Part shown: positions 36,080 to 43,958 of the stretch, piece by piece
Layout of the letters: each line of letters begins with the position of its first letter
Numbering within the stretch: position 1 is the first letter of the stretch
Assembly: GCF_003264935.1 (NCBI RefSeq)
Contig: NZ_QLOE01000001.1
Span: 82,501 to 146,500, forward strand
DNA length: 64,000 bases
DNA from: Methanothermobacter tenebrarum
GTDB taxonomy: Archaea > Methanobacteriota > Methanobacteria > Methanobacteriales > DSM-23052
Direction of reading: 5' to 3'
Notes under the pieces: generated by a model
Told to the model about the DNA's origin: nothing
The model's database searches: none
Seen by the model: the letters and a program-made list of their open reading frames with translations, nothing else
Program-made: the position numbers and the translations under genes

Positions 36080-36997
36080 ATGGCATTCGCATACTTTTTA
36101 GGTTGCATAATGAACAACAGGTACCCTGGGATAGAAAAAGCAACACGCGTATTATTCGACAAACTAGGAATAGAATTAAAGGACATGGAAGGAGCATCCT
36201 GCTGCCCAGCCCCTGGAGTCTTCGGATCATTCGACAGGACAACATGGGCATCCATCGCAGCAAGGAACATAACAATCGCAGAGGGAATGGACGCAGACCT
36301 CATGACAGAATGTAACGGGTGCTTCGGTTCACTATTTGAGGCGAACCACTTACTCAAAGAAAACGAGGAAATGAGAAACAAGGTCAATGAAGTACTCAAA
36401 GAAGTTGGCAGAGAATACAAGGGAACTGTCAACGTAAGACACTTCGCTGAAGTATTATATAATGACGTTGGACTCGACAAATTATCAGAACTCATCAAAA
36501 AACCTCTTAATTTAAACGTGGCAGTACACTATGGTTGCCACTTCCTAAAACCAAGTGAAGAGATCGGTATTGACAACCCAGAAAATCCAACCATCTTAGA
36601 CGAGCTAGTGGAGGTTACAGGCGCGAAATCAATACCATACAAGGATAAGATGATGTGCTGCGGCGCAGGTGGAGGTGTAAGATCACGAGACCTAGAAGTG
36701 GCATTAGACTTCACAAGAGAAAAGATAATAAACATGCAAGAAGCAGGAGCCGATGTAATAGTTAATGTGTGCCCATTCTGCCACCTACAATTCGACAGGG
36801 GCCAGATAGAGATTAAGGAGAAATTCGGAGAAGAATATAACATGCCAGTACTTCACCTTGCGCAACTGCTAGGACTTGCAATGGATCTTGACATAAGAGA
36901 CATAGTCATAGACGCTCACAACGTTGAAGTGGATCCAGTGATAAGGAAGATAGAGGAATCTTTAGCCGAGAAAGATATCACAATAGGGGGAGAATAG
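36080..36997 (+). CDS. hdrB: Heterodisulfide reductase subunit HdrB
   Basis: Catalytic subunit that cleaves the CoM-S-S-CoB heterodisulfide at two non-cubane 4Fe-4S clusters. Seen: 305 residues beginning [18 protein letters not shown], then two CCG domains: [11 protein letters not shown] near 44 with ECNGCFGS near 82, and HYGCHFLKP near 155 with [13 protein letters not shown] near 198 and [13 protein letters not shown] near 236; these are the cysteine-rich CX31-39CCX35-36CXXC patterns of HdrB. ATG 36080 lies eight bases after GGGGGAGG; the ATG at 36062 is part of that ribosome site region. Follows hdrC in one operon. HdrA is not in the window. Confidence 0.96.
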   Translation: MAFAYFLGCIMNNRYPGIEKATRVLFDKLGIELKDMEGASCCPAPGVFGSFDRTTWASIAARNITIAEGMDADLMTECNGCFGSLFEANHLLKENEEMRNKVNEVLKEVGREYKGTVNVRHFAEVLYNDVGLDKLSELIKKPLNLNVAVHYGCHFLKPSEEIGIDNPENPTILDELVEVTGAKSIPYKDKMMCCGAGGGVRSRDLEVALDFTREKIINMQEAGADVIVNVCPFCHLQFDRGQIEIKEKFGEEYNMPVLHLAQLLGLAMDLDIRDIVIDAHNVEVDPVIRKIEESLAEKDITIGGE

Positions 36998-37013
36998 AAA
37001 ATCCCCCATCTTA

Positions 37014-37040
37014 TCTTTTTCTCCCATTTTTTTCTTAGAA
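37014..37040 (+). terminator. T-rich terminator after hdrB
   Basis: tctttttctcccatttttttctt follows the hdrB stop by about 16 bases on the coding strand. Archaeal polymerase stops at such U-tracts without needing a hairpin. Inferred from sequence. Confidence 0.5.
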
Positions 37041-37103
37041 AATTACTTATATAACAAACACTCCTAGTTTTTATATAAACTTTAAATTTGAGGTGTATCC
37101 ATA

Positions 37104-37370
37104 TTGTTCATAGCAACATTGCGCGGAATCTATAAATACTCAGAATTGCCCGAAGAATACGTTAAATTTGCAGACTTCCACGCAGCACTAAAAAAGAAGA
37201 AGATTAAAGAAGATGATGAAATAGCGGTACTCAACATAGTAGGCACCAACAGCTACCACGTACTATTCCTAGAATCTTATAATAGCCTAGATGAGATCAA
37301 AGAAGAACTTAAAGAGGCAGGTGCCAAGATAAACTACACCACATTAAAGATACTGGAAGGACACATATGA
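37104..37370 (+). CDS. DUF749-like small archaeal protein
   Basis: An 88-residue protein that I place, without certainty, in the DUF749 family of methanogens. Seen: FIATLRGIYKYSELPEEYVKFADFHAAL at the N terminus, a central EIAVLNIVGTNSYHVLFLESYNSLDEI and a C-terminal strand TLKIL; a compact alpha/beta fold without cysteines. It starts with TTG 37104, seven to eight bases after GAGGTG. Its stop overlaps the next gene's ATG (37367) by four bases, so the pair is coupled. A promoter-like tttatataaac precedes it at about 37070-37080. Confidence 0.65.
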   Translation: MFIATLRGIYKYSELPEEYVKFADFHAALKKKKIKEDDEIAVLNIVGTNSYHVLFLESYNSLDEIKEELKEAGAKINYTTLKILEGHI

Positions 37371-37891
37371 CCCTACCAGTAGAACAAACCTGGATGGTAC
37401 TCCTAGGATTATTAACAGATTTGAAAAAGAGGGGATTGGAGGTACCTAAGAGTATAAACGAGGAAATGCGACTAGTAAAAGCATCAATAAACTTTTATAA
37501 GACAGACACGACCAATCCCAAGATGATAAAAGAATTAAAAAGAATAAACGAGATGCTAAACGAGATCCAGGAGACCCTACTAGAGATCGCAGAATCTGTC
37601 GACAAAGACTACCAAGGACAATGGATCGAAAAACTTAAAAGGGCCTCACTAGGGGAAGAAATATATAAGGTGCCAGAGCCGAGAGCACGCTTCATAATCG
37701 GGGCGCCACCAGGATTCTCACTTGCAAGGGTCCACCTCCAAGAGCCACTAGCAGAGGACAGAATCCAAGAAATAGCAGAAGAATACAAACTCATAATAGA
37801 ATTCGAAGAAGACGACCTAATAGCAGTCTACGGAGAAAAAGAGAATATAAAGAAGGCTCTCAAGGAGATAGGCTCCTTCTTCCACAAGTGA
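37367..37891 (+). CDS. DUF2096 family protein
   Basis: A 174-residue archaeal protein, probably of the DUF2096 family. Seen: an N-terminal helical half (WMVLLGLLTDLKKRGLEVP near 10-28, then helices KELKRINEMLNEIQETLLEIAESV near 55-80), and a C-terminal half with ARFIIGAPPGFSLARVHLQEPLAEDRIQEIAEEY near 108-140 and DDLIAVYGEKENIKKALKEIGSFF. No known catalytic motif. Coupled to the preceding small gene by an ATGA overlap. Function unknown. Confidence 0.7.
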   Translation: MTLPVEQTWMVLLGLLTDLKKRGLEVPKSINEEMRLVKASINFYKTDTTNPKMIKELKRINEMLNEIQETLLEIAESVDKDYQGQWIEKLKRASLGEEIYKVPEPRARFIIGAPPGFSLARVHLQEPLAEDRIQEIAEEYKLIIEFEEDDLIAVYGEKENIKKALKEIGSFFHK

Positions 37892-37949
37892 ACACCTCCT
37901 AGGGGGCTTCAATTTTACCTTTATAAAAATTCTATGGGGTGATAACGAG

Positions 37950-38597
37950 ATGAATATACTTGCACTTAGCGACCTCCATGGAATAAACCCAGAGACGCTC
38001 CACCAATACCTCCAAGAAAACAGAGTAGACCTGATAATAATAGCAGGGGACATAACACACTTCGGACCACCAGAACTTGCAAGAGACATCCTAGATGACA
38101 TAGCAGCCCATAAGATACCAGTACTAGCAGTACCAGGAAACTGCGACCCCCATGGTATACACTCCCATATAGAAAATTCCAAGGCACTGAACATCCACGC
38201 CAAAACCACCAATATAAAAGGACTCTCATTCTGTGGCCTGGGAGGGTCGAATCCAACACCATTCAACACCCCACTAGAATTTGAAGAAGATGAAATATAC
38301 CAAATCCTCAAAGGCACAATAAAAGATGATATAACAATCCTCATAACACACGCACCCCCATATGGGACACAAGCAGACAAACTACCAAATGGAGAACATG
38401 TAGGCAGCAAAAGCATAAGAAGGATAATAGAAGAACACCAACCAAAACTTAACATCTGCGGCCACATCCACGAGGGCAGGGGAGAAGACAGGATAGGGGA
38501 CACCATCATAATAAACCCTGGAGAAACCTCCAAGGGAGAAGCATGCCTAATAAAAATAGATGATAAAATAGATACAAAATTCATAAAACTAGGATGA
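37950..38597 (+). CDS. Metallophosphoesterase (YfcE/MJ0936-like)
   Basis: A 215-residue calcineurin-like phosphodiesterase. Seen: the metal-binding series LALSDLHG at the N terminus (DxH), IIAGDITHFG near 31 (GD), VPGNCDPHG near 62 (GNxD), ITHAPPYGTQ near 132 (GH-equivalent TH) and ICGHIHEGRG near 168 (GHxH), plus INPGETSKGEACLI. All ligands are there. Known relatives hydrolyse cyclic dinucleotide-like model substrates; the natural substrate is unknown. ATG follows GGGGTGATAACGAG. Single gene. Confidence 0.85.
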   Translation: MNILALSDLHGINPETLHQYLQENRVDLIIIAGDITHFGPPELARDILDDIAAHKIPVLAVPGNCDPHGIHSHIENSKALNIHAKTTNIKGLSFCGLGGSNPTPFNTPLEFEEDEIYQILKGTIKDDITILITHAPPYGTQADKLPNGEHVGSKSIRRIIEEHQPKLNICGHIHEGRGEDRIGDTIIINPGETSKGEACLIKIDDKIDTKFIKLG

Positions 38598-38701
38598 TCC
38601 CACCAGGAAAGAATCTTGTGAGGATAAAGAAGGAGGGGGGATCTCAAATCCCCACACACAGAATATGGGTACCTTTTTCTTATTATTAGGGGTGAAATCA
38701 T

Positions 38702-39622
38702 ATGATAATGGTCCAAGGAGAAGTGAGTGGTAAAAAATATACAGAACCATTCTCTAAGGGAGTTCTTGCAAGATCATTAACCAGAGCCGAAATGGACCCG
38801 AACAAGGCTTATACTTTCGCATCAAAGATAGAAGCTTACCTTAAAAAAAAGAACATAGACCTTATAACAATAGATGAACTAGTAGAGATAGTGTTCAATA
38901 AACTTAAAAAAGAAGACAAGGAGATAGCGGAAAAATACATGCTATGGAGGCGTATAAGGGAACATAAAGAACCCCTAATAATACTCATAGGCGGGGCGTC
39001 AGGTGTCGGCACATCATCAATAGCATTCGAGGTCGCCAACCGCCTCGGTATAAGGAACATGATAAGCACAGACATGATAAGGGAAGTAATGCGTAAAATA
39101 GTATCTAGGGATCTCCTCCCATCACTATATGAGTCAAGTTACACAGCATACCAATCACTTAGAATACCACCCCCACCAGAACTCGACGAGGTTCTAATAG
39201 GATTCCGAGACCATGTAGATACAGTTAGCGTTGGCGTGGAAGCCGTAATCGAGAGAGCCCTCAAAGAGGGTATAAGTATCGTGATCGAGGGCGTTCACAT
39301 CGTACCGGGATTCATACGCGAAGACCTCGTGAACAAAGAAAATGTTGCCATGTTCGTTCTAACAGTACCAGATGAAAACATCCACAAAGGGAGATTCTAT
39401 TCAAGATGCAGACAAACATGGGCCAGAAGACCCCTAAAAAGGTACATAAGCTACTTCTGGGCTATAAGGAGGATCCACAAGTACTTCGAGGCCCAGGCCA
39501 GGAAATATAACGTGCCCGTCATCGAAAACATTGACGTTGTAACCACAATCGATTCAATCATAAAATCCCTTACTAAGACAACAGTCAAAGGAGGCAAAGA
39601 AGTTGCCGAAGAAATTGGATAA
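38702..39622 (+). CDS. pgk2: 2-Phosphoglycerate kinase
   Basis: Makes 2,3-diphosphoglycerate from 2-phosphoglycerate and ATP, first step of cyclic 2,3-diphosphoglycerate, the potassium-balanced solute of thermophilic methanogens. Seen: 306 residues; an N-terminal ATP-cone-like region ([28 protein letters not shown] near 18-45), then a P-loop [21 protein letters not shown] near 98-118, [13 protein letters not shown] near 124, and [12 protein letters not shown] near 198. The combination is specific to this kinase. ATG 38702 follows GGGGTGAAATC. Overlaps the CBS gene by 20 bases. Cyclic DPG synthetase is not in the window. Confidence 0.9.
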   Translation: MIMVQGEVSGKKYTEPFSKGVLARSLTRAEMDPNKAYTFASKIEAYLKKKNIDLITIDELVEIVFNKLKKEDKEIAEKYMLWRRIREHKEPLIILIGGASGVGTSSIAFEVANRLGIRNMISTDMIREVMRKIVSRDLLPSLYESSYTAYQSLRIPPPPELDEVLIGFRDHVDTVSVGVEAVIERALKEGISIVIEGVHIVPGFIREDLVNKENVAMFVLTVPDENIHKGRFYSRCRQTWARRPLKRYISYFWAIRRIHKYFEAQARKYNVPVIENIDVVTTIDSIIKSLTKTTVKGGKEVAEEIG

Positions 39623-40010
39623 AATAAAAATCAAAGATGTCATGACACCAGATCCCATAACAGTCAAACCCTCAGAGGACGTGGTTTTCGCATTCGAAAA
39701 ACTGATGAAACATAAAATAAGCGCACTACCAGTTGAAGACCAAGGAAAACTCCTAGGTATAGTGACAGCAACAGACCTAGGCCACAACCTCATACTAGAC
39801 AATTACAGGCTAGGCACAAGGGTAGAAGAAGTCATGGTAAAGGATGTTGCCACCATATCCCCCAATGAAACCCTAAAGGATGCTATAGAGAAAATGTCCG
39901 AATATGGTGAAGACGAGGGCATCATAAATCAACTGGTAGTATTAGAAGATGATAAAATCGTTGGCATAATCTCTGATGGTGACATCATAAAAGTCCTGAA
40001 AGAACTCTAA
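39603..40010 (+). CDS. Two-CBS-domain protein
   Basis: A 135-residue protein made of one CBS pair, which usually binds adenosyl nucleotides and senses energy state. Seen: CBS 1 [36 protein letters not shown] (about 11-47) with [12 protein letters not shown] 2 [26 protein letters not shown] (about 78-103) with [12 protein letters not shown]. The TTG start at 39603 has AGGAGGC seven bases before, inside the 3' end of the kinase gene, with which it overlaps by 20 bases. So it may regulate the kinase; that is inference. Confidence 0.85.
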   Translation: MPKKLDKIKIKDVMTPDPITVKPSEDVVFAFEKLMKHKISALPVEDQGKLLGIVTATDLGHNLILDNYRLGTRVEEVMVKDVATISPNETLKDAIEKMSEYGEDEGIINQLVVLEDDKIVGIISDGDIIKVLKEL

Positions 40011-40971
40011 GGACAGAATAGGTTACCACCCCTAATATTAGACATGCTGGTATCGTTAAAATCCAAGTATACCCTATATCCTTTATAACATCAAATTTTA
40101 ACGTGGAAGTCCCACGGGCCAAGCCAACCCCTATCACAGAACCGACAAGGGTCTGGGTTGGTGAGATTGGCATCCCATATGATATGAAGACAAAAGAGAC
40201 AATAGAAGCTGCTACCTGGGCCGAGAAACCCCTGGTGGGTACGAGTTCAGTAATGCGCCTACCTATAGTTTCGGTCACGCGATCGCCAACAAAAATTATA
40301 CCCATAACAAGTCCCAGAGCCCCAACAATCTTCAGAAAACTTGAACTCCCACCTGATAGGGTGAAAATAACGCCCATAGCCACGCCAAAATCTAGCGCGC
40401 CAACATTAAACGCGGAAAAAGACGAACTAAGCATTTGAAGGTATGCGAAAAGCTTTTCCAACCTGTCCCTGACAGAAATTCTCTTCACACGCCTGATAAC
40501 CCCTACTTTTATAACAGAATATGTTAAAAAGCCCGAGAAAAAGCCTATCATAGGAGAGAGAATCCAGCTTAAAATTATATAAATTACAGTGTTAAAGTTC
40601 AATTTGCTCCAACCAACACTCACAAGACCAACACCAATAACAGCACTAACCATAGCATCAGAACCAGAAATGGGTATACCACGCAACAATGTCACAGTTA
40701 TCCAAAGAGCAGCAGTCAAAATAACAGCAAAACCTGCAATCACACTAAAACTATCAGAGGGTATTATACCCTCACCAATAGTCCTTATAACATTACCACC
40801 AAAGAATAGAGCCCCTAGGAAAGCGAAAAAAGCACCTAAAAAAAGAGCCCTCCTCATACTCAAAGCACCGCTACCCACAGCAGTACCGACAGAATTACCA
40901 ATATCATTAGCCGCTATATTAAAGGCAAAATACAAACCCAAAATGACACTTACCAAGAGGAGAGAATCCAT
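39985..40971 (-). CDS. PiT-family inorganic phosphate transporter
   Basis: A 328-residue cation-coupled phosphate permease in the membrane. Seen: about ten hydrophobic segments and the two PiT signature repeats: FAFNIAANDIGNSVGTAVGSGALSMRRALFLGAFFAFLGAL near 14-55 and, in the C-terminal half, ISYGMPISPTQTLVGSVIGVGLARG near 260-290; GIPISGSDAMVSAVIGVGL near 98 is the matching element of the first half. No cytosolic PhoU-like fusion. Its 3' end overlaps the CBS gene by 26 bases tail to tail. The ATG directly follows an ataatattatat run without a clear ribosome site, so it may be leaderless. Confidence 0.9.
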   Translation of the reverse strand: MDSLLLVSVILGLYFAFNIAANDIGNSVGTAVGSGALSMRRALFLGAFFAFLGALFFGGNVIRTIGEGIIPSDSFSVIAGFAVILTAALWITVTLLRGIPISGSDAMVSAVIGVGLVSVGWSKLNFNTVIYIILSWILSPMIGFFSGFLTYSVIKVGVIRRVKRISVRDRLEKLFAYLQMLSSSFSAFNVGALDFGVAMGVIFTLSGGSSSFLKIVGALGLVMGIIFVGDRVTETIGRRITELVPTRGFSAQVAASIVSFVFISYGMPISPTQTLVGSVIGVGLARGTSTLKFDVIKDIGYTWILTIPACLILGVVTYSVLRVLSGLL

Positions 40972-41042
40972 ATATAATATTATCCACCATAGTGTTTATA
41001 AAATGGTAAGCTTAAAATATCAGATCAAAACAATAATATACA

Positions 41043-41353
41043 TGGGCTAGACCGGAGGGTTAGGGGTCCTCTGTAAGCGCAAATCCCCTATATGGCGCGG
41101 TCGAAGTCCAAGAGGCGGCAGACCAACTAGCTACTAGCCCAAGTGTTCAGTGCAGAAGCCTCGTCCCACAGGATCAGCGGTGATAGGGCCCCGGCTGGAG
41201 GGCTGGGGTTAACTATCTTAACCACGGGAACCGGGTCAGGCCTGGAAAGGAGCAGCCCTACCGTGGACAGCTGATGCTTGTGGGTCAGCGGGGTGGAGCT
41301 GGGCACTTGGATCACTAGTAACTAGGAGGACTGTCCACTCTTGGACAAGCCCA
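41043..41353 (+). ncRNA. 7S RNA (signal recognition particle RNA)
   Basis: About 311 nt. Ends pair: TGGGCT (41043-41048) with AGCCCA (41348-41353). The 5' part (gggttaggggtcctctgtaagcgc) is the Alu-domain U-turn region with the conserved TGTAA; the long helices follow. The SRP54/SRP19 region is clear at 41232-41262: gggtcaggcctggaaaggagcagccc, containing GTCAGG...GGAAAGGAGCAG, the universal domain IV core with a GGAA tetraloop-like segment. It forms the ribonucleoprotein that targets membrane proteins. The exact ends are estimates. A tRNA-Ser lies ten bases beyond, probably in the same transcript, as described for relatives such as Methanothermus. Confidence 0.9.
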
Positions 41354-41362
41354 CCCCATCTT

Positions 41363-41447
41363 GCCGGGGTCGCCTAGTCTGGTATGGCGTTGGCCTGCTA
41401 AGCCAATGATCCTTGGGATCGCGCGGGTTCAAATCCCGTCCCCGGCG
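41363..41447 (+). tRNA. tRNA-Ser (anticodon GCT)
   Basis: An 85-nt class II tRNA. The acceptor stem GCCGGGG (41363) pairs with CCCCGGC (41440-41446), with G as discriminator base, the usual identity element for serine. The anticodon stem TTGGC/GCCAA encloses CTGCTAA, anticodon GCT, reading AGC/AGU. A long variable arm (TGATCCTTGGGATC) follows, and the T-arm has GGTTCAAAT. CCA is not encoded. It reads serine AGY codons. Directly downstream of the 7S RNA. Confidence 0.95.
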
Positions 41448-41484
41448 CTCAAAAAAATCTTAAAATTGTCTGGGAGGTCTTATA

Positions 41485-41955
41485 GTGGACACAATGTATA
41501 TATGGCCAATTTTAACCCTGATATTGGCTCTGATTTTAATCTATAGGAAACCAAGGACAAAAAATTATATTATAGAATCTCTACTTTTAGCATTACTCAT
41601 GGTAATGGTTGGATTATCTTCTATCTGGGCTTTCATGGGCCATGCGTTCATGGGGGGTCAGATAGCGGCCTATATAGGTTGGCCGGCTGGTAGTCCATTC
41701 CAATTAGAAGTTGCAGTAGCTAACCTGTCTTATGGGATTCTTGGACTTTTATGCTTGAAGTTTAGGGATGATTTTTGGACTGCGACCATAGTAGGCTTTT
41801 CAGTCTTTTATCTTGGCGCGGCCTATATACACATCCAGGATATGTTCAGGGGAAATTATGCTCCTGGAAATGTTGGAGCCCCTTTATACTTTGATATAAT
41901 ATTACCCATACTGTTATTAGGGCTTCTGGCAGCTTACAAATTGACAAAGAAATAA
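41485..41955 (+). CDS. Small membrane protein (DUF6790-like)
   Basis: A 156-residue integral membrane protein with four or five hydrophobic segments: about residues 5-20, 32-52 (LLLALLMVMVGLSSIWAFMGHAFMG), 70-92, 100-120 and 133-152. The loop GGQIAAYIGWPAGSPFQLEVAVANLSYGILGL near 56-88 is a recognisable feature of the DUF6790 type. GTG 41485 is seven bases after GGGAGGT; an ATG at 41494 is possible. It follows the tRNA by 38 bases and may share its transcript. Function unknown. Confidence 0.7.
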   Translation: MDTMYIWPILTLILALILIYRKPRTKNYIIESLLLALLMVMVGLSSIWAFMGHAFMGGQIAAYIGWPAGSPFQLEVAVANLSYGILGLLCLKFRDDFWTATIVGFSVFYLGAAYIHIQDMFRGNYAPGNVGAPLYFDIILPILLLGLLAAYKLTKK

Positions 41956-41960
41956 GCTTT

Positions 41961-42839
41961 TTAGTGGTTTTTTTCATTGAATGGGCAGGCATGGACATTC
42001 ACTATCCTTATGAGGTCTATGTCCTCGATTATCTTTTTTTCGACCTTGTGGGATATGCAGTGGGCTTCTCTGAGGTTCATGTCACCATCAACTTCTATGT
42101 GAAGATCTACAGCGGCATAGGGTCCGAAATAGTTTATACGGACGTTGTGTATGCCCATAACACCCTTTATGGACATTGCGGATCGCCTAATTTCCGCCAT
42201 GATATTCCTTGAGGGGACCTTACCCATGATATTATTTATGTTTTCACGTCCAACATCAAAGGCCGTTTTCAGAACTATGAATGCTATTAGGATGGCTACA
42301 AGCGGATCTAGGAATTTTAATCCAAGATTGGATCCTATGACACCTACTAGTATAAGTGTACATGAGAATATATCGATCTTTTGGTGCTGTGCATCGGCTA
42401 TAATAGCGGGACTGTTAATCTTTTTACCTATACTCATCATATAATGTGTCATGATAGAATTCGCGATTATACCAACCAGTGCCATCACCGCAGCAATATA
42501 ATCAGGTGGTGTTGATACAATGAACAATTTCTTGTAAGCTTCTGATAGTATCTCATAGGCTACTATCCCTAGGAAGAGTACAACGACTAGGCCTGCTAGT
42601 GCTTCTGCTCTCCCATGACCATAAGGGTGCTCGATGTCAGCTGGCTTCAAACCGATTCTGAAACCTATGAATGTTATGATGGATGTTAGTATGTCGGAGA
42701 GTGTGTGGGCGGCTTCTGCGATGAGGGCTACACTCCCAGCCATGATTCCAACTATGAAATTTAACACGGTAAGGAGGATGTTACCTATTATACCAGTGTA
42801 TGCTGCTTTTTTACCGAGTTCGGCTCTTTTATCATCCAA
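41961..42839 (-). CDS. Cation diffusion facilitator (CDF) metal transporter
   Basis: A 292-residue metal efflux pump of the CDF family, moving zinc, iron, manganese or similar ions out against protons. Seen: six membrane segments in the first 200 residues, the metal-site pair AEAAHTLSDILTSIITFIG (HxxxD) near 41 and DAQHQKIDIFSCTLILVG (HxxxD) near 148, the HPYGHGRAEALAGL signature near 72-85, and a C-terminal cytosolic domain with IHNVRINYFGPYAAVDLHIEVDG and Cys/His residues at the end. With HxxxD at both sites zinc or iron specificity cannot be told. TTG 42839 follows GGATGTGA, overlapping the aminotransferase stop. Confidence 0.9.
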   Translation of the reverse strand: MDDKRAELGKKAAYTGIIGNILLTVLNFIVGIMAGSVALIAEAAHTLSDILTSIITFIGFRIGLKPADIEHPYGHGRAEALAGLVVVLFLGIVAYEILSEAYKKLFIVSTPPDYIAAVMALVGIIANSIMTHYMMSIGKKINSPAIIADAQHQKIDIFSCTLILVGVIGSNLGLKFLDPLVAILIAFIVLKTAFDVGRENINNIMGKVPSRNIMAEIRRSAMSIKGVMGIHNVRINYFGPYAAVDLHIEVDGDMNLREAHCISHKVEKKIIEDIDLIRIVNVHACPFNEKNH

Positions 42840-42846
42840 TGTGGAG

Positions 42847-43953
42847 TCACATCCATATTTTTTCGATTCTGTCCATAGCCTCTTTTATCTTCTCATAGGA
42901 TGTTGCATATGAAAATCTTATATGGTTTTTGCCATTAGGGCCGAATGCGCTCCCTGGGACGACAACAACACCCGCTTTTAGGGCTTTATTTGTAAACTTT
43001 ATCTCGTCACCTACATGGGGGAACATGTAGAATGCCCCACTTGGCTTGTTACATTCTATGCCCATGCTATTCAATCTCTTGAACATTAAGTCTCTACGTC
43101 TCCTGAATTCTGCCACCATACGATCAACAGCCCCCTGTGGGCCTTTTAGGGCTGCTAGGGCTGCTGCTTGGGATATTGATGGAGCGCAGGCGGTGTTATA
43201 TTGGTGGATTTTTAGGAGTTCTTCTATGATCTCGGTTGGGGCTGTGAGATAGCCTATGCGCAAGCCTGTCATTGCATATGTTTTGGAGAAACCATTCACT
43301 ATTATGGCATTTTCTGTGAATTGTCCTGGACTGTAATGTTTCTTTTCATAGATTATCTTCTCATAGACTTCATCTGAGATTATTATAATGTTTTTTTCTT
43401 CTGCCAATTCTGCTATGGCCTTGGTGTCATCCTTTTCCATGACCGCGCCTGTGGGATTGGATGGTGAATTTAATATTATGGCCTTTGTATTCTCACCTAT
43501 TAAGGATTCCACTCTTTCAGGGTTCATCCTGAAGTTTTTTCCTTCTAGGGGTACGGGTATGGGTTTGCCTTCTGCAAGTTTCACACAAGCGTCATATGAG
43601 AGAAAACCTGGATCTGGTATTAGGACCTCGTCTCCTTTATCTATTAGGGCTTGGGTGCACATGTAGAGTGCTTCACTCGCCCCTACAGTTACTATGATAT
43701 CCTCAGGATCCCTATTGATATTATTTTCAACCCTTAATTTTTCTGCTATAGCCTCCCTAAGCTCTAATATGCCCTTATTGGGGGTGTAGTGTGTGAATCC
43801 TTCTTCCAAAGCGTCCATTATAGCCTTCTTAGAATCTTCTGGGATGTTGAAGTCCGGTTCTCCGATTCCAAGGTTTATCATATCCTCTCCTTTGACTTCG
43901 AACATTTTACGGATCCTTGACAAACTTACACCCTTCAATCTCCTAGCATACAT
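42847..43953 (-). CDS. Class I/II PLP aminotransferase (aspartate-type)
   Basis: A 368-residue fold-type I aminotransferase. Seen: INLGIGEPDFNIPEDSKKAI near residue 27, YTPNKGILELREAIAEKL near 56, VTVGASEALYMCTQALIDKGDEVLIPDPGFLSY near 84-118, NSPSNPTGAV near 160 (Asn binding PLP), ISDEVYEKIIYE near 190 (Asp-x-x-Tyr) and the PLP lysine in NGFSKTYAMTGLRIGYL near 223. The type matches archaeal aspartate or broad-range aminotransferases; substrate not decided. ATG 43953 gives MYARRL; TTG 43962 is the longer option and overlaps the radical SAM stop. Co-transcribed with the radical SAM gene upstream and the CDF gene downstream. Confidence 0.88.
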   Translation of the reverse strand: MYARRLKGVSLSRIRKMFEVKGEDMINLGIGEPDFNIPEDSKKAIMDALEEGFTHYTPNKGILELREAIAEKLRVENNINRDPEDIIVTVGASEALYMCTQALIDKGDEVLIPDPGFLSYDACVKLAEGKPIPVPLEGKNFRMNPERVESLIGENTKAIILNSPSNPTGAVMEKDDTKAIAELAEEKNIIIISDEVYEKIIYEKKHYSPGQFTENAIIVNGFSKTYAMTGLRIGYLTAPTEIIEELLKIHQYNTACAPSISQAAALAALKGPQGAVDRMVAEFRRRRDLMFKRLNSMGIECNKPSGAFYMFPHVGDEIKFTNKALKAGVVVVPGSAFGPNGKNHIRFSYATSYEKIKEAMDRIEKIWM

Positions 43954-43958
43954 TAGTA

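Noticed and set aside
37817-38716. 299-codon minus-strand frame opposite the metallophosphoesterase
   Set aside because: The plus-strand phosphoesterase has all metal motifs; the opposite frame reads like a shadow rich in Ser, Trp and Pro and has no ribosome site.
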